DNA of 64,000 bases from an uncultured Fodinibius sp. (GTDB lineage: Bacteria > Bacteroidota > Rhodothermia > Balneolales > Balneolaceae). Position 1 is the first letter of the stretch; every line of letters starts with the position of its first letter. Under the pieces are notes generated by a model that ran no database searches, had not been told where the DNA came from, and saw only the letters and a list, made by a program, of their open reading frames with translations. The DNA lies in assembly GCA_913056455.1 (NCBI GenBank), contig CAJXMJ010000002.1, positions 186,001 through 250,000 of the forward strand. Direction: 5' to 3'. Below are positions 8,566-17,383 of the stretch, one piece after another. Both the position numbers and the translations under genes were made by a program.

Positions 8566-9701
8566 TGCTATACGAACTCCTACATTGGTTAGAAGTTAAC
8601 TATCAGCCGCCCGGCTTTGGCGCATTTGAATTTATTACGACCCGAGCAGCTATTGCTGCAGCCATGGCCTTATTCATTAGTGTTATGATTGGCCGACGTA
8701 TTATTGAATGGCTCGAGAAAATGCAGTTGCGTGAAGTGATCCGCGAAGATATTGGGCTGGACACGCATCTTGGCAAGGCGCATACCCCTACTATGGGTGG
8801 ACTAATTATCCTGTTAGCTATCCTCATCCCGGCAGCTTTTTGGATGAAGATGGACAGTATTTACACCTGGATGATTATTCTCGTCACATTCATCCTGGGT
8901 GTCGTCGGCTTTGCTGATGACTACATTAAAGTAGTAAAGAAGGACAAATCAGGCTTAAGTGGAAGGCTCAAAGTGGCCGGGCAAATTACCGTTGGTTTAT
9001 TACTGGGTCTCACCCTCTATTTCTGGCCGGAGTTTCAGGAATTCAATACCCTGTCTACGGTACCATTTTTGAAAAATGTGAATATTGATTATGCCGTATT
9101 GGGTGAAGCACTCGGCTGGGTCATTTATATCCCGATGGTCATTTTTGTGATTACGGCTGTAAGTAATGCAGTAAACTTAACCGACGGTCTCGATGGACTT
9201 GCAGCAGGAACATCAGCTATTGCAGGCCTTATTCTTGGGATTTTTGCCTATGTATCCGGTCGAACTGACTTCTCGGACTTCCTCGATATCATCTATCTGC
9301 CAGGAGCCGGAGAGTTGACCATTTTTGCAGCTTCATTGGTGGGTGCCTGTATGGGATTTCTGTGGTACAATGCCCACCCCGCCTCTGTCTTTATGGGAGA
9401 CACCGGATCACTTGCGCTGGGCGGTTCTTTTGGTGCCCTGGCTCTTATGCTACACAAAGAACTGTTACTGCCCATTATTTGTGGAATCTTTTTTATCGAA
9501 ACGGTTTCAGTGATCATACAGACCACTTATTTCAAATATACAAAACGGAAGTTCGGTGAAGGGAAACGGGTCTTCTTGATGACTCCGATTCACCATCACT
9601 TTGAAAAAAAAGGATTACCTGAATCTAAAATTGTAATTCGCTTTTGGATTATTGCCGTGCTCCTTGGAATTCTAAGCCTATTAACCCTTAAGCTGCGATG
9701 A
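8565..9701 (+). CDS. mraY: Phospho-N-acetylmuramoyl-pentapeptide-transferase MraY
   Basis: Integral membrane enzyme that moves phospho-MurNAc-pentapeptide onto undecaprenyl phosphate to give lipid I. It has 378 residues and about ten membrane segments. The catalytic aspartates are in FADDYIK (D118, D119), followed by VNLTDGLDGLAAG and the histidine-rich TPIHHHFEKKG loop typical of the family. The long periplasmic/loop section after about residue 145 matches the form seen in Bacteroidota. It overlaps murE by one base and murD by four. Confidence 0.96.
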   Translation: MLYELLHWLEVNYQPPGFGAFEFITTRAAIAAAMALFISVMIGRRIIEWLEKMQLREVIREDIGLDTHLGKAHTPTMGGLIILLAILIPAAFWMKMDSIYTWMIILVTFILGVVGFADDYIKVVKKDKSGLSGRLKVAGQITVGLLLGLTLYFWPEFQEFNTLSTVPFLKNVNIDYAVLGEALGWVIYIPMVIFVITAVSNAVNLTDGLDGLAAGTSAIAGLILGIFAYVSGRTDFSDFLDIIYLPGAGELTIFAASLVGACMGFLWYNAHPASVFMGDTGSLALGGSFGALALMLHKELLLPIICGIFFIETVSVIIQTTYFKYTKRKFGEGKRVFLMTPIHHHFEKKGLPESKIVIRFWIIAVLLGILSLLTLKLR

Positions 9702-11065
9702 GAGAAGTAGTAAATAAACATATCGTTGTTGTGGGAGCCGCCCGGAGCGGGCTGGCAGTGGCATCCCTGTTAAAGCGAAAGGGAGCCAATGTATTTGTAA
9801 CTGATCACGGGACTATTGCTGATTCTGTAAAAGAAAAGCTTAACAGCCTTGAGATCGATTTCGAAGAAAACGGACATACAACCAAAGCGGAACAGGCAGC
9901 ATTTTTAGCCATTAGTCCCGGTGTACCTACTGAAGCACCTTTAGTACAAAAGTATCTAAAGAATGGGAAAGAAGTGTTTTCGGAAATCGAAATAGCCAGC
10001 TGGTTCAATAAAAGTCCCATTGTAGCAGTAACCGGTAGCAACGGAAAAACAACCGTAACAAATTGGCTGGATCATACTTGGAATAAAGCCAGACGTGAAC
10101 ATATAACTGGCGGGAATATCGGATATGCATTCTCCGACAAAGTTGATCAGACATCCGAAAACAGTGAAGCCTTGTTAGAAGTCAGCAGTTTTCAGCTGGA
10201 TCATATAGATAGCTTTCATCCACAAATCAGCGTGTTGCTAAATGTTACCGCTGATCATCTGGATCGATATAATCATGATTTTTCGAACTATGCGAAATCA
10301 AAATTTCGAATTGTTGAAAACCAAACCGGTGAAGACTGGTTCATCTATAACTATGATGATCCAACTATTGCCGGACATGTAGCTGCTATTAAAAAAAAAG
10401 AAGATATACCGCGGCTGCTACCCTTTTCAACGCACAAGGATCTTTCAGAAACAGACGGAGCTTTCGTTCGAAATCAAAACATCATCTTAAGAATCAACAA
10501 ACAAGAAGAGGTACTGATGCCAACTCGTGAAGTCAAACTTTCTGGTAAACACAATTTAAGCAATGGACTTGCTACAGCCCTTGCTGCTCGTGCTTCTGAA
10601 ATTAAAAGTGATGTTATCCGGGAAAGTCTTCGCACTTTCGAAGGGGTAGAACATCGTCTTGAATTAGTGCGGACTGTTAATGGGGTAAAATATATCAACG
10701 ACAGTAAGGCCACTAATATAAATGCGGTTTGGTATGCCCTTGACAGTTTTGATGTCCCCATGACTATCATTCTCGGCGGACGTGACAAAGGAAATGATTA
10801 CTCAGAGTTGGTTGAACAGATCCGAGAAAAAGTCCACACCATTATTGCGATAGGTGAAGCTCGTCCAATGATTGAGGAGCAACTACAATCCGTAGTTCCC
10901 AATTTTAAAACTGCTGAAGATATGAATGAAGCCGTACGATCAGCCAAGGACGTAGCTAAGCGCGGTGAAGTAGTATTGCTAAGCCCGGCATGTTCCTCTT
11001 TTGATATGTACGACAATTATGAGCACCGAGGAAATGAATTCAAAAAAGCTGTAAATCGACTTTAA
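9698..11065 (+). CDS. murD: UDP-MurNAc-L-alanine:D-glutamate ligase
   Basis: Second Mur ligase, adding D-glutamate. It has 455 residues, an N-terminal nucleotide-type fold (VVGAARSGLAVASLLKRKG), P-loop G113-SNGKTT119, and the C-terminal NDSKATN and LGGRDKGNDY motifs of MurD. The ATG lies in an ATGA overlap with the mraY stop. A 72-base gap with an imperfect palindrome separates it from ftsW, the first break in the tight overlaps of the cluster. Confidence 0.95.
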   Translation: MREVVNKHIVVVGAARSGLAVASLLKRKGANVFVTDHGTIADSVKEKLNSLEIDFEENGHTTKAEQAAFLAISPGVPTEAPLVQKYLKNGKEVFSEIEIASWFNKSPIVAVTGSNGKTTVTNWLDHTWNKARREHITGGNIGYAFSDKVDQTSENSEALLEVSSFQLDHIDSFHPQISVLLNVTADHLDRYNHDFSNYAKSKFRIVENQTGEDWFIYNYDDPTIAGHVAAIKKKEDIPRLLPFSTHKDLSETDGAFVRNQNIILRINKQEEVLMPTREVKLSGKHNLSNGLATALAARASEIKSDVIRESLRTFEGVEHRLELVRTVNGVKYINDSKATNINAVWYALDSFDVPMTIILGGRDKGNDYSELVEQIREKVHTIIAIGEARPMIEEQLQSVVPNFKTAEDMNEAVRSAKDVAKRGEVVLLSPACSSFDMYDNYEHRGNEFKKAVNRL

Positions 11066-11069
11066 AAAA

Positions 11070-11122
11070 CTCAGCCTTGAGTTTTCAGTTATCCCATTAA
11101 AAGATAGCTGAAAGCTGAAGAC
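11070..11122. repeat. Imperfect palindrome between murD and ftsW
   Basis: TCAG-rich arms GTTTTCAGTTATC (11081-11093) and GATAGCTGAAAGC (11103-11115) face each other around a 9-base loop, with further partial pairing outside (CAGCCTT against AAGACTG). It fills nearly all of the 72-base gap. It resembles interspersed TTCAG/CTGAA repeats of Bacteroidota rather than a terminator, having no T-run. Confidence 0.5.
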
Positions 11123-11137
11123 TGAAATACAAAAATT

Positions 11138-12328
11138 ATGCTATATACAACGCCAAATAAAAATATCTCATCCATACTGGGCACCAGTACAGATGACATT
11201 GATACCCCTAAGCAAGGGAGTGACCGTATCTTGCTGGTATCAGTGATTCTGTTGATGATATTCGGAGTTCTGGCTGTGTATTCATCCATCGCCTTTTTTG
11301 CCGAAGCAAAACACACTACGGCCGGCAGCCTTGTTGTAGGTCATGCCGTAAAGGTGGGTATCGCTTTTCTGGCCATGCTTATTGTCTCAAAAATTGACTA
11401 TCACCTCCTGGCTAGGTTCAGCCGGCTTGGCGTAGTATTGAGCTGGATCCTGTTAATTGCCGTTATGCTATTCGGAAATGAAGTATTCGGGGCCAAAAGA
11501 TCACTAAGTATTGGTGGTGTTTCATTCCAGCCGGCCTCCTTTGCAATACCGGCATTGCTCATTCACATTTCTGTGCTTCTGGAGCAAAAACAGGAATACA
11601 TAAAAGACTTTAAACGCGCATTTCTGCCCATCATGTTTTGGGTGGTTATTACATGCGGCCTTATCGGGATTGAAGACTTTAGTACTGCAGCCTTGCTGTT
11701 TTCTCTGTCACTTTTAGTCATGTTTGTCGGACGTATTAGCATGATGCAGCTAAGTACCCTAATTCTCATCGGCGTTATGGGGGCCGGTGTTTTGATTTGG
11801 CAATCTCCCGAGCGACAGAGCCGCATCGATCAGTACGTAGACCAAGTAGTAGAAATAAACAGTACGAAATTTAACATTGAAGAAGGATATCAAGCCCAAC
11901 AGGCCCATATCGCTATCGCTCAGGGCGAACTATTTGGAGTAGGCATGGGTAAAAGCACTCAACGTAATTTCCTGCCGGCCCCTTACAACGATTTTATCTT
12001 TGCTATCATCGCCGAAGAGTACGGGCTATTTGGGTCCGGATTGGTCATACTGATATTTACCGTCATCCTGTTCCGCGGCATTGCCAAAATCGCTAAAAAT
12101 GCTCCTGACATTATGGGAATGCTTATTGCCGTGGGTTGTACTCTTACAATTGTGCTTTATGGATTTATTAATGCCGGTGTTGCCAGCGGATTACTTCCGG
12201 TTACGGGACTGCCTATGCCCTTTGTGAGCTATGGCGGGACAAACATTCTATTTGCCGGCATCATGGTTGGCATTCTTATGAATATTTCAAAATACGACAG
12301 CAGTAAAAAAGCAGTGTTTTATGCATAG
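11138..12328 (+). CDS. ftsW: Septal peptidoglycan glycosyltransferase FtsW
   Basis: SEDS-family polytopic membrane protein (396 residues, about ten helices) that polymerises lipid II at the septum with FtsI. A cytoplasmic N-terminal 40 residues precedes the first helix (ILLVSVILLMIFGVLAVYSS). Family signatures include GAKRSLSIGGVSFQPA, NDFIFAIIAEEYG and the C-terminal PVTGLPMPFVSYGGTN. It is first after the palindromic gap and overlaps the annotated murG start by 8 bases. Confidence 0.93.
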   Translation: MLYTTPNKNISSILGTSTDDIDTPKQGSDRILLVSVILLMIFGVLAVYSSIAFFAEAKHTTAGSLVVGHAVKVGIAFLAMLIVSKIDYHLLARFSRLGVVLSWILLIAVMLFGNEVFGAKRSLSIGGVSFQPASFAIPALLIHISVLLEQKQEYIKDFKRAFLPIMFWVVITCGLIGIEDFSTAALLFSLSLLVMFVGRISMMQLSTLILIGVMGAGVLIWQSPERQSRIDQYVDQVVEINSTKFNIEEGYQAQQAHIAIAQGELFGVGMGKSTQRNFLPAPYNDFIFAIIAEEYGLFGSGLVILIFTVILFRGIAKIAKNAPDIMGMLIAVGCTLTIVLYGFINAGVASGLLPVTGLPMPFVSYGGTNILFAGIMVGILMNISKYDSSKKAVFYA

Positions 12329-13490
12329 TGCTGTAAGAAAGGACATATCATCGCAGACCAGACCAGACTCCGCTGCTATGGGCAATATAAAAGTGCTCAT
12401 AGCAGCCGGAGGTACTGGCGGTCATGTGTACCCGGCCATCGCCATTGCCGATGCGCTGCGGGACTCCCACGCCGATACTGAAATACTTTTTGTCGGCACA
12501 AAAAATCATATGGAATGGGAAGCCGTATCAAAAGCAGGATATAACATCACCAACATCTGGATTAGTGGCTTTCACCGCCGTTTTACTCTTAAAAACCTAT
12601 TATTCCCTCTAAAACTAGCAACAAGCATCATTCAGAGCTTCGGTATCATCAAAAAGTTTAATCCAGATATAACAATTTCATGCGGCGGATATGTTGCCGG
12701 ACCTGTAGGCTGGGTAGCTACTAAACTGGGTATTCCCCTTGTTATTCAGGAGCAAAATAGCTTCCCCGGGGTAACTAACCGAATGCTGGGCAAAAATGCA
12801 GAGCTTATTTTTACTGCCTTTGATGATGCTGAAAAATATTTCCCCAGTGATAAAACACAACTTGCCGGCAACCCCACAAGAAAATCCCTCAGCCAGGAAA
12901 ATCGTGAAAAAGCATTACACGCATTTGATTTTAGCAGCAATAAAAAAACACTGCTAATACTGGGTGGAAGCGGAGGTGCCAAAAGCATCAACCTAGCGAT
13001 GCAAAAACATATTGAAACACTCCATAACGATTTAGGACTCCAAATTATCTGGCAATGCGGCAAACGCTATTACGACCAACTCCGCAAAGATGTACAACCA
13101 CACAACTTTGGACAACTGAAATTTAAAGATTTCATCTATGATATGCCGGCTGCTTATGCAGCAGCTGATTTAGTAATTAGCAGAGCCGGGGCGCTCTCTT
13201 GCTCTGAGCTTGCTTTAACCGGGAAACCAAGTATTCTGGTACCGTCTCCCAATGTTGCCGGCGATCATCAGACAAAAAATGCGCAATCTATGGTTGATGC
13301 CGGAGCTGCAAAATTAGTAGCTGACAACGAATTGAAAGAAAGATTGGCAAATATGGTTCAAGAAATTATTAATGATGAACAGCAACTTAAAGAAATGAGC
13401 AAAGCGGCTAAAAACTTATCGCGACCCAATGCCGCCCAAGAAATAGCAACCGAATCACTAAAATTAATCACAAAGGAAAAGCAAAATTAG
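12321..13490 (+). CDS. murG: UDP-GlcNAc:lipid I N-acetylglucosaminyltransferase MurG
   Basis: Peripheral membrane GT-B enzyme converting lipid I to lipid II. The nucleotide/lipid-binding loop is GGTGGHVYPAIAIA (30-43 counted from 12321); the C-terminal domain shows GGSGGAKSIN and SRAGALSCSELALTGKPSILVPSP. Start uncertain: ATG 12321 overlaps ftsW by 8 bases but gives 19 residues before the family's usual beginning, while ATG 12378 (MGNIKVLIAAGG) matches the normal N-terminus. Neither has a clear ribosome-binding site. A REP-like element follows before murC. Confidence 0.93.
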   Translation: MHSAVRKDISSQTRPDSAAMGNIKVLIAAGGTGGHVYPAIAIADALRDSHADTEILFVGTKNHMEWEAVSKAGYNITNIWISGFHRRFTLKNLLFPLKLATSIIQSFGIIKKFNPDITISCGGYVAGPVGWVATKLGIPLVIQEQNSFPGVTNRMLGKNAELIFTAFDDAEKYFPSDKTQLAGNPTRKSLSQENREKALHAFDFSSNKKTLLILGGSGGAKSINLAMQKHIETLHNDLGLQIIWQCGKRYYDQLRKDVQPHNFGQLKFKDFIYDMPAAYAAADLVISRAGALSCSELALTGKPSILVPSPNVAGDHQTKNAQSMVDAGAAKLVADNELKERLANMVQEIINDEQQLKEMSKAAKNLSRPNAAQEIATESLKLITKEKQN

Positions 13491-13491
13491 T

Positions 13492-13560
13492 GTCATCCTG
13501 AATTTATTTCAGGATCTAAATGGTCCTACTTAATAGATTCTGAAACAAGTTCAGCATGAC
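13492..13560. repeat. REP-like palindromic element, copy 1 (murG/murC)
   Basis: The outer ends GTCATCCTGAA and TTCAGCATGAC form an inverted repeat. Inside are two hairpins, TCCTGAA/TTCAGGA and CTGAA/TTCAG, separated by a variable spacer. Related copies occur at 15020 and 15905 in this cluster and at 23571, 43090, 49372 and 53451. Confidence 0.85.
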
Positions 13561-13585
13561 ATGTTCGAGATAAAGTGAATATATA

Positions 13586-15010
13586 ATGAGTAAGCAAATA
13601 CAAACACAACCGATTTTTGGAAGAACCCGCCATATCCATATGGTTGGGATCGGCGGCATCGGTATGAGCGGCATGGCCGAGATCTTGCTACAGAAAGGAT
13701 ATCACATTACCGGTTCGGACGCGAATATGGGTGAAACTATTGAACGCCTTCAGGAGCTCGGTGCTGAAATATCCATCGGTCATGACAAAGGAAATATCGA
13801 AGGTGCCGATGTGGTAGTGTATACCAGTGCGGTTAAAGCTGAAGAAAATATCGAAACCAGTGCCGCACTTGAAAAAGGAATACCCGTTATCAAACGCGCC
13901 GAAATGCTTGCTGAACTTATGCGCATGAAATACGGTGTAGGGGTGGCCGGCACTCATGGCAAAACCACTACTACAACCATGATTGGCCACGTGATACAGG
14001 ATGGCAGTTTTGATCCAACTATCATGGTAGGTGGCAAAGTACACAGCTTTTCAAAAACCAATGCCGTAGTCGGTAAGGGCGATATCATTGTCGTTGAAGC
14101 GGATGAATTTGATCGAACGTTTTTACGACTTACTCCAAGCTTAAGCGTTATCACCAATATCGAGGCCGAGCACCTGGATATTTATGACAGTCTCGAAGAT
14201 GTCAAAGAAGCATTTATTGAATTTGCCAATAAAGTTCCGTTTTACGGAGCCGTAGTACTTTGCCTGGATGATCCAAATGTCCGAAGTATTATTCCTGAGA
14301 TCGAACGTCGTACTACTACCTATGGGTTAACCCCCCAGGCACAAATCAGGGCCGTTGATATTGAAGTCGATCATTTTAACAGCAAATTCACGGTTATCAA
14401 GGAAGGAGAAGAGCTTGGTGAGATCAACCTCCAGGCACCCGGAGAACACAACGTGAAAAATGCGCTGGCAGCTGTAGCGGTTGGGCTCGAACTTGATATC
14501 GACTTCAAAGATATAAAGTCCGGACTTGAACGCTTTGAAGGAGTATTCCGGCGTTTCCAACTGAAGACTGAAAAAGATGACGTAATAGTGATTGACGATT
14601 ATGCTCATCATCCCACAGAAGTACAGGCTACACTTAATGCAGCGCGAAAGGGATGGAAAGATCGTCGCATCGTGGCCGTTTTTCAGCCGCATCTGTATTC
14701 ACGAACTCAAGAACTTTATAAAGAATTCGGGCTCTCATTCTTCGATGCTGAAGTGAGTGTAATTACCGATGTCTATCCGTCGCGTGAAGAACCCATTGAA
14801 GGAGTAACCGGAAAACTCATTGCCGACGTAGCTAAAGAGTACGGACATCGAAAAGTGCATTATGTAAAAGACAAAAACGACTTGCCGGTGAAGCTAAAAG
14901 ATATTATAGAGCCGGGTGATGTCGTCATCACCATGGGAGCCGGTGACATTTATAAATACGGCGAACAATTTGTAGAAGCACTGGAAGCAGGAATTTCAAA
15001 ATTAAAATAA
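13586..15010 (+). CDS. murC: UDP-N-acetylmuramate:L-alanine ligase
   Basis: First Mur ligase, attaching L-alanine to UDP-MurNAc. 474 residues; the N-terminal domain has HMVGIGGIGMSGMAEILL, the ATP loop is G122-THGKTT128, and IDDYAHHPTE and FQPHLYSRT are MurC signatures. It is separated from murG and ftsQ by REP-like elements, so coupling with its neighbours is looser than among the upstream genes. Confidence 0.96.
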   Translation: MSKQIQTQPIFGRTRHIHMVGIGGIGMSGMAEILLQKGYHITGSDANMGETIERLQELGAEISIGHDKGNIEGADVVVYTSAVKAEENIETSAALEKGIPVIKRAEMLAELMRMKYGVGVAGTHGKTTTTTMIGHVIQDGSFDPTIMVGGKVHSFSKTNAVVGKGDIIVVEADEFDRTFLRLTPSLSVITNIEAEHLDIYDSLEDVKEAFIEFANKVPFYGAVVLCLDDPNVRSIIPEIERRTTTYGLTPQAQIRAVDIEVDHFNSKFTVIKEGEELGEINLQAPGEHNVKNALAAVAVGLELDIDFKDIKSGLERFEGVFRRFQLKTEKDDVIVIDDYAHHPTEVQATLNAARKGWKDRRIVAVFQPHLYSRTQELYKEFGLSFFDAEVSVITDVYPSREEPIEGVTGKLIADVAKEYGHRKVHYVKDKNDLPVKLKDIIEPGDVVITMGAGDIYKYGEQFVEALEAGISKLK

Positions 15011-15019
15011 TAATCATGT

Positions 15020-15114
15020 GTCATGCTGAATCCGATGTGTCGGGACAGGCTTTATTTCAGCATCTGTAACGATGAAATAGTTGAGAATAGACCCTGAAAA
15101 GAGTTCAGGGTGAC
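15020..15114. repeat. REP-like palindromic element, copy 2 (murC/ftsQ)
   Basis: Outer ends GTCATGCTGAA and TTCAGGGTGAC. The 5' hairpin pairs ATGCTGAA with TTCAGCAT and carries an inner mini-hairpin CCGA-TGTG-TCGG; the 3' hairpin pairs CCCTGAA with TTCAGGG. Compared with copy 1 the stem bases change on both arms together, which supports real pairing. Confidence 0.85.
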
Positions 15115-15128
15115 ATTAAATTTAATAA

Positions 15129-15878
15129 ATGACTAAAAACGAGCAACATACCGAATCTCAAAAAAATAGTAACGCTTGGCCTTGGATTGCCGGTGCCATA
15201 CTTGTTCTTGGATTAGCAGTTATGGCCGGACTTTACTGGGACTCAACGATGAAAGTACAGAGTGTACAGTTTGAGGGTAATCATTTTGTGTCAACACAAG
15301 ATCTGCAACTGGTAGAAGTTCCAACGGGTATGAATCCCGACAGCATGAATTTTGGGGAAATCAGAAATCGATTTGAGAAGTTGCCGTATGTCAAACAGGC
15401 TGACATCAGTGTATCCCCGAACGGGACTATCAACATCCTAATAACAGAACGTCAGCCTGCTGCGCTATTGATAGATAATAAGAAGAAAATTTATGTCGAT
15501 GATGACGGCATCAAGCTACCAATTGTACCGAAAAAAACGGTTGATGTGCCGATTCTCTACGGATTTAGGGCTACACCAATGCAGGATACGCTACAAAGTA
15601 AATCTTTTAAAACCATTTCAAATTTTCTGACAGCTGTTCGCAGCAACAATGTTGCTGATGCTACGATAAGCGAAATAGCTTGGTCTTCATCGAACGAAGG
15701 CATTGTAGCACTGACGAATCAAAATGGAGTAAAACTAATTTTTGGTAAAGGAAATTTTGATACCCGACTTCGCAACTGGGAAGCGTTTTATGGCAAAGTC
15801 ATTAAGCAAAAGGGAATCGAAAAAATGCGTTCAATTGACCTGAGGTTTGAAGGTCAGATTGTTACGCGTGAAAATTAA
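15129..15878 (+). CDS. ftsQ: Cell division protein FtsQ/DivIB
   Basis: Bitopic divisome protein of 249 residues: short cytoplasmic tail, one membrane helix (about 18-38, WPWIAGAILVLGLAVMAGLYW), then an extracytoplasmic POTRA domain (KVQSVQFEGNHFVSTQDLQL) and a beta domain. It bridges FtsL/FtsB-type proteins to the late division enzymes. Assignment rests on the helix-plus-POTRA layout and position between murC and ftsA. Flanked on both sides by REP-like elements. Confidence 0.88.
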   Translation: MTKNEQHTESQKNSNAWPWIAGAILVLGLAVMAGLYWDSTMKVQSVQFEGNHFVSTQDLQLVEVPTGMNPDSMNFGEIRNRFEKLPYVKQADISVSPNGTINILITERQPAALLIDNKKKIYVDDDGIKLPIVPKKTVDVPILYGFRATPMQDTLQSKSFKTISNFLTAVRSNNVADATISEIAWSSSNEGIVALTNQNGVKLIFGKGNFDTRLRNWEAFYGKVIKQKGIEKMRSIDLRFEGQIVTREN

Positions 15879-15904
15879 AACATGAATTTAAATATAAATT
15901 GATC

Positions 15905-15977
15905 GTCATCCTGAACTCGTTTCAGGATATAACAAGGAATGAAACGAATTAAGATGCTGAAACAAGTTCAGCATGAC
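15905..15977. repeat. REP-like palindromic element, copy 3 (ftsQ/ftsA)
   Basis: Outer ends GTCATCCTGAA and TTCAGCATGAC as in copy 1. Hairpins TCCTGAA-CTCGT-TTCAGGA and GCTGAA-ACAAG-TTCAGC. It ends 40 bases before the ftsA ATG. Confidence 0.85.
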
Positions 15978-16017
15978 ATGATGACTAAATTAATCACAAT
16001 AGTACGTGGATAACATT

Positions 16018-17283
16018 ATGGAAGAACAAGAAGATAGAATTGTCGTTGGTCTGGATATTGGCACTACTAAAGTATGCGCGATTGTTGCATCCATCGATCC
16101 ACAGGACAGAATAAATATTCTGGGCGTAGGAAAAGCCCCGAGTGATGGACTAAATCGTGGCGTGGTTGTAAATATCGACAAAACGGTAAATGCCATACAA
16201 ACAGCTGTTGAGCAAGCCCAACTGGCTTCCGGAATTGAAGTAAATTCCGTGAACGTAGGTATTGCCGGAGACCACATCCGCAGTATGCGCAGCAAAGGCG
16301 TGATCACCATCAATAATCGCGATAATGAAATTACCGTTGATGATGTTGAACGTCTGCTAGAAGATTGCCAACGCATTATGCTACCAACAGACCAACAGAT
16401 CATCCACGTCATCCCCCAGGAGTTTGTCGTTGACGGTCAAGACGGTATCAGTGATCCTGTAGGCATGAGCGGCATGCGCATGGAGGCCGAAGTCCATATT
16501 ATTACGGGTCTCGTTTCTGCCGCTAAAAATATATACCGATGCGTTGAACGTGCCGGCTATCAAGTTGCTGATATTATTTTGGAGCCGCTCGCCTCATCCT
16601 ATTCCGTACTTGATGAAGAAGAAAAAGAAGCCGGTGTGGTATTGGTTGATATTGGCGGTGGCACTACGGATGTGGCTATTTTCCAAGATAATACAATCCG
16701 CCATACGGCTGTCATTGCCATTGCAGGTAAAAAAGTGACTGATGATATCCGTGTTGGATTAAGTGTGCTTGATGATCAAGCTGAGAAATTAAAGCGGGAG
16801 CATGGCGAAGCATATGTGGATATGATCGAAGAGGATGAAGCCATTACTGTGCCCGGCATTGCAGGACGTCCACCTAAGGAAATCACAAAAAGCATTCTCG
16901 GCAAAATCATACAGGCTCGTATGGAAGAAATCCTGGAAATTGTTGCCATCGAAGTTAAACGAAGCGGCTATGCCGACAATCTAAGTGCCGGAGTCGTACT
17001 TAGCGGCGGCGGCTCGCTAATAAATAATGTCTGTCCCCTGGCCAATGAAATACTCGGCATGGATGCCAAGATCGGCAAGCCGATCGGGCTCAGCGGCGGA
17101 CTTATTGAAGAAGTAAACAATCCAATTTACGCAACGGGTGTGGGACTAGTTATGCACGCTATAAAGACCGGTTCCGGACCTACAAACCAAGCTATTGTTC
17201 CGTCATCTACCAAAGGATCAAGTGTAGAAAAAGTAATGAATCGCATTGCAGAACGGATGAAGAGCTGGTTCAAGGAACTTTAA
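16018..17283 (+). CDS. ftsA: Cell division protein FtsA
   Basis: Actin-like ATPase that anchors FtsZ to the membrane. 421 residues from ATG 16018; an in-frame GTG at 16006 would add four residues. Phosphate-binding GLDIGTTKVCAIVASID near the N-terminus, VVLVDIGGGTTDVAIF in the second half-domain, and the adenosine motif VVLSGGGSLI. The C-terminal NRIAERMKSWFKEL is an amphipathic helix, the expected membrane-targeting sequence. It is 100 bases upstream of ftsZ, whose C-terminal peptide it should bind. Confidence 0.95.
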   Translation: MEEQEDRIVVGLDIGTTKVCAIVASIDPQDRINILGVGKAPSDGLNRGVVVNIDKTVNAIQTAVEQAQLASGIEVNSVNVGIAGDHIRSMRSKGVITINNRDNEITVDDVERLLEDCQRIMLPTDQQIIHVIPQEFVVDGQDGISDPVGMSGMRMEAEVHIITGLVSAAKNIYRCVERAGYQVADIILEPLASSYSVLDEEEKEAGVVLVDIGGGTTDVAIFQDNTIRHTAVIAIAGKKVTDDIRVGLSVLDDQAEKLKREHGEAYVDMIEEDEAITVPGIAGRPPKEITKSILGKIIQARMEEILEIVAIEVKRSGYADNLSAGVVLSGGGSLINNVCPLANEILGMDAKIGKPIGLSGGLIEEVNNPIYATGVGLVMHAIKTGSGPTNQAIVPSSTKGSSVEKVMNRIAERMKSWFKEL

Positions 17284-17369
17284 AAAAAATGCAGGCAGCC
17301 ATATCTGCTGTCAAAAAGAGAAAACATATAGCAATCAAATAGCAATAAACAGTACACAGCAATCTAAAA

Positions 17370-17375
17370 AAGGAG
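17370..17375 (+). promoter_or_regulatory. Ribosome-binding site of ftsZ
   Basis: AAGGAG lies 8 bases before the ftsZ ATG. Strong Shine-Dalgarno sites are rare in this window, so its presence suggests high translation of ftsZ independent of ftsA. The 100-base ftsA-ftsZ gap otherwise holds only a weak GGCAG/CTGCT hairpin. Confidence 0.7.
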
Positions 17376-17383
17376 TAAATATT

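Noticed and set aside
13492-15977. CRISPR-like repeat spacing in the dcw junction repeats
   Set aside because: The copies are about 1 kb apart, bipartite palindromes of varying length, and lie between genes; no array or cas gene.
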